Assembly: GCA_903922735.1 (NCBI GenBank)
Contig: CAIXUZ010000046.1
Coordinates: forward strand, 1 to 35,000
Direction: 5' to 3'
Length of the DNA: 35,000 nt
Origin: an uncultured Verrucomicrobia subdivision 3 bacterium
GTDB taxonomy: Bacteria; Verrucomicrobiota; Verrucomicrobiia; Limisphaerales; UBA11358
Made by a program: the position numbers and the translations under genes. Below are positions 31,276-35,000 of the stretch, in pieces. Position 1 is the stretch's first letter. Each line of letters begins with the position of its first letter. The notes under the pieces are model-generated. The model had not been told where the DNA came from, did no database searches, and saw only the letters and a program-made list of their open reading frames with translations.

Positions 31276-32744
31276 TGGGTGAACTTTATCGCGCCATGTT
31301 TGATATTGAACTGCCCGCAAGATTCCGCCGCTACGTTCCGCCCGCCGTGTGGGTCATCGTCGCGTTCGTCCTGCTCGCCATTCCGCTGCAGATCATCAGC
31401 TACGGTTACCTGCCCGGCGACGACGCGCTGCGCCATTGTGCAAAAGCTGTCAGCGGCAAGGCGTGGCCGGAAATTCTGGTCGTCGGGGACGCTTTCAAGC
31501 TGGATCACAACCTCGGCTGGCATGAGATTCTTGGTTTATTGCACCGGGCACTGGGTTGGAACGCGGAAAACCTCCTGGTTTTTTCCGTCGTCGGTTTGTT
31601 CCTCCTTTTGAACCTGGCGACTTTGCCGTGGTTGAAACGGCCCGAAGCGTGGCTGGTGGCGCTGCTTACGGCAATGGTGGTCTCGGATGTGCCGCAGCGG
31701 CTCATGCTGGGGCGGCCCTTTGTCATCACCATCACGGCGTTGATGACGATTTTATTTCTCGCCCGAGACAAACGACCCGACCGGAAAAATTTCGCGCTGC
31801 TGGTTGCCTTGCTGGCGGTGAGCATGTTTGTCCATGGGGTCTGGTATCTGTGGCTGCTGCCCATCGCCGCGTTTTTGTTCGCGGGTGAATTCCGTTGGTC
31901 CCTGGCGCTGGCCGGTGCGTGGGTGCTCGGTACGGCGGCGGCCATGTTTTTGTCCGGACATCCGGCCGATTACTTGAGCCAGGCATGGCAGATGGCGCTC
32001 CACGGCGTCGGCGGACATCTGACCAACCGCACGCAGGTCACGGAATTCCGGCCGTTCGGCGGCGATATTGTGGCGGTCATCATTGTTGGCGCCTTGGTGC
32101 TGCTCCGGCGGGGGACCAGGCTGGACGCCGCGCCCGTCACCAAAAATCCGGCCTTCTGGCTCGTGTGCGGCTGCTGGATGCTGGGGTTTCGCGTGTGCCG
32201 GTTTTGGGAGGACTGGGGCTGGCCGGCGCTGATGGTGTGGATCGCCACAGAAATGGATTTTCTTTTCGCCGCCCGTTTCGCGGCCGATTCGCTGCGGCGT
32301 TTGTGGGTGGCGTTGATCCTGGCTGGCGCCACCTTCCTCGCCACGACGAGTGATTATTCCAGCCGCTGGACGCAATGTCTCACCTGGCAGTTTCTCACCC
32401 CCGCCGCGCCGGAAATGGCGGGCTGGATGCCGGAGAACAACGGCATCATCTACTCCTCGGACATGGGCGTCTTCTACCAGACGTTTTTCAAGAATCCGCA
32501 CGGCCACTGGCGCTATCTGCTCGGCTACGAACCGTCCCTGATGCCGGCGGAAGATTTTGCAACCTATCAGAAAATCATCTGGAATTACGGCGATGCCCGC
32601 GGCTACGAGCCGTGGGTGAAAAAAATGAAGCCGGCCGACCGGCTGGTGATCCGCGGCGGCAAGGGCGAGCGGCCCAACCTTCCGCAACTCGAATGGAACT
32701 ATGGCGTCAGCGGTACCTGGATCGGGCGCACGCCGCGAAAATAA
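31275..32744 (+). CDS. Polytopic membrane protein, possibly GT-C-type
   Basis: 489 aa. About ten hydrophobic spans (VWVIVAFVLLAIPLQII, LLVFSVVGLFLLLNLATL, WLVALLTAMVV, FVITITALMTILFL, LLVALLAVSMFVHGVWYLWLLPIAAFLF, SLALAGAWVLGTAAAMFL and others) and a soluble C-terminal part (from about 375). The first extramembrane loop has YLPGDDALRHCAKAV, an acidic pair in a place typical of GT-C glycosyltransferases, but no family is clear. Function unknown. The ATG overlaps the MBL-fold gene stop by one base, indicating translational coupling. Confidence 0.75.
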   Translation: MGELYRAMFDIELPARFRRYVPPAVWVIVAFVLLAIPLQIISYGYLPGDDALRHCAKAVSGKAWPEILVVGDAFKLDHNLGWHEILGLLHRALGWNAENLLVFSVVGLFLLLNLATLPWLKRPEAWLVALLTAMVVSDVPQRLMLGRPFVITITALMTILFLARDKRPDRKNFALLVALLAVSMFVHGVWYLWLLPIAAFLFAGEFRWSLALAGAWVLGTAAAMFLSGHPADYLSQAWQMALHGVGGHLTNRTQVTEFRPFGGDIVAVIIVGALVLLRRGTRLDAAPVTKNPAFWLVCGCWMLGFRVCRFWEDWGWPALMVWIATEMDFLFAARFAADSLRRLWVALILAGATFLATTSDYSSRWTQCLTWQFLTPAAPEMAGWMPENNGIIYSSDMGVFYQTFFKNPHGHWRYLLGYEPSLMPAEDFATYQKIIWNYGDARGYEPWVKKMKPADRLVIRGGKGERPNLPQLEWNYGVSGTWIGRTPRK

Positions 32745-32879
32745 AACTCCCGCCGGACGGTGGCAAAAAACCTGGCCGCCGATGGGTCCGCGCCATGTTC
32801 TCCCTCCTGCCCGGCTCCCGCTGGGAGCGGGTTGCATCGAATCAGCGGCCGGATTTTCTTAACCTCCCGATTTTCCAAC

Positions 32880-33527
32880 CTACCCCTTCGCCATTCCGTC
32901 GCATTGCCGCGCCAGCGCGAAATCTTTTTCCGTCAGCCCGCCGGCGTCATGCGTGGTGAGCGCGAGCGTTACCTTGTTCCAGCGGATGTCAATGTCGGGG
33001 TGATGCTGCGCCTGCTCGGCGAGGTCGGCGACGCGATTCACAAACGTCATCGCCGCGGGAAAATTCTCGAACTGAAACGTGCGCGCGATGGTTTGGCCGC
33101 TCCGCTGCCACTCCGGCAGCGCGGCCAGCGCGAGCAGGATCTTCGCCTCGTCCAGCTTGAACGGTCCGCCGGCAAAACTTTCCCGCGCTGCCAGGCTGAC
33201 TTTCGATGCTTCGCGCAGCAGGCTCAAACTGGTGGCCAGCGACCAGCCCCACGCCAGCGCGAACAACCCGGCGCCGAGCAACCCGATGCCGCCGACCGGC
33301 TGAACGACCACGTCCCCGCTCATCTGGCCGTAAAATTGCAGCATCAGCCGGTAGAACCAGACCGTCACCAAAACGAAACCGCTGAGGGAAAGGAGCAATT
33401 GTCCGCTGCCGGCCAGCCAGCGGCGGGCGAGCAGCGAGCCGAGTCCGGGCGTGGCCAGCTGGTTCAACCACGCGGCGTTGCGGGCCTGGGTGCGGTTAAT
33501 TTTTTTTGCCGCTGAAGAGGATTTCAT
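32880..33527 (-). CDS. Membrane-anchored pterin-4a-carbinolamine dehydratase fusion
   Basis: 215 aa. Residues 1-115 hold two hydrophobic spans (about 42-62 and 77-100). Residues 120-212 match pterin carbinolamine dehydratase (PCD/DCoH): LALAALPEWQRSGQTIARTFQFENFPAAMTFVNRVADLAEQAQHHPDIDIRWNKVTLALTTHDAGGLTEKDFALA, with the catalytic HHP (175-177) and the TTHDAGGLT loop. PCD normally is a soluble enzyme of about 100 aa that recycles tetrahydrobiopterin; here it is tethered to the membrane. The first 32 bases of the gene overlap the 3' end of the GYF_2 gene. No aromatic hydroxylase is in the window. Confidence 0.82.
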   Translation of the reverse strand: MKSSSAAKKINRTQARNAAWLNQLATPGLGSLLARRWLAGSGQLLLSLSGFVLVTVWFYRLMLQFYGQMSGDVVVQPVGGIGLLGAGLFALAWGWSLATSLSLLREASKVSLAARESFAGGPFKLDEAKILLALAALPEWQRSGQTIARTFQFENFPAAMTFVNRVADLAEQAQHHPDIDIRWNKVTLALTTHDAGGLTEKDFALARQCDGMAKG

Positions 33528-34533
33528 ACGCGAACATCATCGCCGCAATACCGATGGGTGCCGTGACCAGCACGCCGACGCAGCAGCCTAGAATACCCGC
33601 GAAACTAACCAGCCCCACCAGAATCGTCAGGCCGAAAACCTGCCACCAGTGTTGGTTCACCATTTTGAAGCTGGTTTTCATCGCCGCACCAAAATCCATT
33701 TGTTTATCAATGATGAGCGGCAGCGTGAACTGCCAGCTCACCGTGAGGTAGGTCACCGGAATCAGGCAGACGAAAAGAACCGGCAGGGCGCTGGTGAACA
33801 CCGACATGAGCTGCGGCAGCAGGTTTTGAATGCCCACCGGATCGTTTTGCATGTGCTGTATCTGTTCCAGCAGCGGACCCGCCTTCGTCTGCCAGACGAA
33901 ATTGAACGGCAACATGCACGCATTGACAATCAACGACACCACCAGCGCACCAAGGAAAAGCTGCAGGAACGCGGTTTGAAATCCAGCGAACACTTCACCG
34001 ATGCCGGTCGCCTGACGGCGGATAGTCTTCAGATAGACCAGAAACAGCCCGCCCATCAACGGCCCCATCACCAGCGAAAGCACGGCGGTAAAAAGATAAT
34101 TGTAGCCGATTCGCAGCGGGACCGGCGCGGACAATAGTCCCTTGCCAAAAGCGAGCATGATTAGGTTTAATGCGCCGGCACAGGTCACCTCCACCAAAAC
34201 CAGGAGCAGTAAACTGACGCAGAGGGTGGCGAAATTTCCTTTCAATAATTCCCAGCCGCGCCCGATGCAGCCGCCGATATCCAGTTCATAATCGGCTTCC
34301 GCAAATTCCCCGGCGCCCGCCGCCGCTTTCAGCGGCGCGATGGTGGCTGGCGGCGCCTTGAGGACGTCGGCAAATTCCGGAAAGGTGGCGAGCGGGCGGA
34401 ACTCCGCATCGCTCTCCGCCTTGGCCCGCGACGTGCCGGCCAGCCGGCCCTCGGCAATCCACTGCCGCACGTCCGCGTCCGTGACCGGACCGTATTCCTT
34501 GCCGTCGCCGCCGATGATGAGATAGTTAGCCAT
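33496..34533 (-). CDS. GYF_2-domain membrane protein
   Basis: 345 aa. N-terminal GYF_2-like domain (MANYLIIGGDGKEYGPVTDADVRQWIAEGRLAGTSRAK, 1-38, with the Y-GP-T and W-x2-GR motifs), a flexible Ala/Pro linker, then about five to six membrane spans (FATLCVSLLLLVLVEVTCAGALNLIML, YNYLFTAVLSLVMGPLMGGLFLVYL, LQLFLGALVVSLIVNACMLPF, ALPVLFVCLIPVTYLTVSW, VFGLTILVGLVSFAGILGCCVGVLV). GYF_2 domains bind proline-rich peptides or act in membrane assemblies; the role here is unknown. Overlaps the PCD-fusion gene by 32 bases, so the two form a unit. Confidence 0.82.
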   Translation of the reverse strand: MANYLIIGGDGKEYGPVTDADVRQWIAEGRLAGTSRAKAESDAEFRPLATFPEFADVLKAPPATIAPLKAAAGAGEFAEADYELDIGGCIGRGWELLKGNFATLCVSLLLLVLVEVTCAGALNLIMLAFGKGLLSAPVPLRIGYNYLFTAVLSLVMGPLMGGLFLVYLKTIRRQATGIGEVFAGFQTAFLQLFLGALVVSLIVNACMLPFNFVWQTKAGPLLEQIQHMQNDPVGIQNLLPQLMSVFTSALPVLFVCLIPVTYLTVSWQFTLPLIIDKQMDFGAAMKTSFKMVNQHWWQVFGLTILVGLVSFAGILGCCVGVLVTAPIGIAAMMFAYEILFSGKKN

Positions 34534-34552
34534 AAATGCTGGTGCTGGACTT

Positions 34553-34618
34553 CTAGTTTATCCGCCGCCGCGCGAAATCCACAACCGCGCGAGCCTTGTC
34601 CTCGGGCAATCCGTCCAT
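34553..34618 (-). other. Tiny ORF resembling a DUF2281-type end
   Basis: MDGLPEDKARAVVDFARRRIN (21 aa), whose LPEDKARAVVDFA part resembles the LPEEK-x-EVLDF end of DUF2281 antitoxin-like proteins. The frame continues upstream to the stop of the 34661-34882 ORF. It may be a fragment, or chance. Confidence 0.2.
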
Positions 34619-34660
34619 GATGCCAATCAATTCTTGGGCTGCCGAACTCCAGGCAAAACA

Positions 34661-34882
34661 TTAAACCGCCAACAGCCACCGCGCAACCCTGAACCCGCCG
34701 TCAAACGCGAAGACGAACGTCTGCTCGCGCAATTGCGGAAACTGCCAAAGGTTGTGCCCCGACGACAATCGGAGAAAGCCGGGGTCGCCCGGTTCGAGCA
34801 GGTAGGACTGGCTGCCCCAGCGCAAATTGAGATTGTCGAAATACATTTCCGGGGCGCCGGAGTCACTTTTGGTTATTTTCAT
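34661..34882 (-). CDS. Small hypothetical protein
   Basis: 73 aa. MKITKSDSGAPEMYFDNLNLRWGSQSYLLEPGDPGFLRLSSGHNLWQFPQLREQTFVFAFDGGFRVARWLLAV. No recognised family. Short beta-rich sequence with several aromatic residues; no signal or membrane segment. A longer frame starts at 34990, but the sequence before Met 37 looks unlike protein. Lies upstream of the GYF_2 gene on the same strand. Confidence 0.45.
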   Translation of the reverse strand: MKITKSDSGAPEMYFDNLNLRWGSQSYLLEPGDPGFLRLSSGHNLWQFPQLREQTFVFAFDGGFRVARWLLAV

Positions 34883-35000
34883 GGTGAAAAAAGGTAAAAA
34901 GCCGGTTTTTTGCCGTAATTGTAGGATTTTCCGCCGTTTGAGGCGCGCCCCCAGCGGTTTTTGCGCACCGAAAAATGCCTCGGGGCGCACCCCAATGGCC

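Overview
The window reads as a chromosomal segment of a moderately GC-rich Gram-negative bacterium, most likely a member of the Verrucomicrobiota (Pedosphaera/Limisphaera-like). This is an inference from the gene mix: an outer-membrane O/P-type porin, a PUR-domain protein, heparinase/alginate-lyase-type secreted enzymes, an SSS symporter beside galK, GYF_2 membrane proteins, few clear Shine-Dalgarno sequences and many intergenic hairpin repeats. No database search was possible.

Layout. 1-438: end of an rRNA operon (23S 3' end, 5S, terminator). 566-2456 (minus): a tightly coupled mtnP / CDP-alcohol phosphatidyltransferase / GreA-like operon. 2570-3658: a PilT/PilU-type ATPase. 3719-12298 (plus): a sulfate uptake and cysteine module with an Rrf2 regulator, a promoter carrying an inverted repeat, a DUF2292 (YezD) small protein, a porin, the sulfate-binding protein, an M14-type acylase/desuccinylase, cysK, cysT, cysW, a structured repeat, cysA and a DUF2061 membrane protein. 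The likely path is outer-membrane porin, periplasmic binding protein, CysTWA importer, then cysteine synthase; the reductive enzymes are not in the window.

12367-19165 (mostly minus): an accessory block with a heparinase-like protein, a Cys-rich orphan, a PUR-domain protein, an alginate-lyase-like enzyme, a TPR protein, a secreted beta-helix protein and a nitroreductase. The part from 14462 to 19327 lies between two imperfect 37-nt direct repeats, each found just beyond the 3' side of a minus-strand tRNA gene or tRNA-like relic (tRNA-His at 19432-19507).

19598-23049 (minus): galactose use (SSS symporter, small membrane protein, galK). 23147-24874 (minus): hisC and a gamma-carbonic-anhydrase-like protein.

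25004-30247: the most interesting part, a compact nitric-oxide-response cluster. It holds a cupin-DUF2249 operon, a YgbA-like Cys-rich protein, a DGC zinc-binding protein, a second DUF2249 protein, a Crp/Fnr (Dnr-like) regulator and a quinol-type nitric oxide reductase. Four near-identical FNR/DNR boxes (TTGAC-N4-RTCAA) lie in front of the four transcription units, and the regulator has the matching E-x2-SR recognition helix. No nitrite reductase is visible, so NO detoxification or partial denitrification is the likely role.

30346-34882: a metallo-beta-lactamase-fold hydrolase coupled to a polytopic membrane protein, a membrane-anchored pterin carbinolamine dehydratase fusion, a GYF_2 membrane protein and a small orphan.
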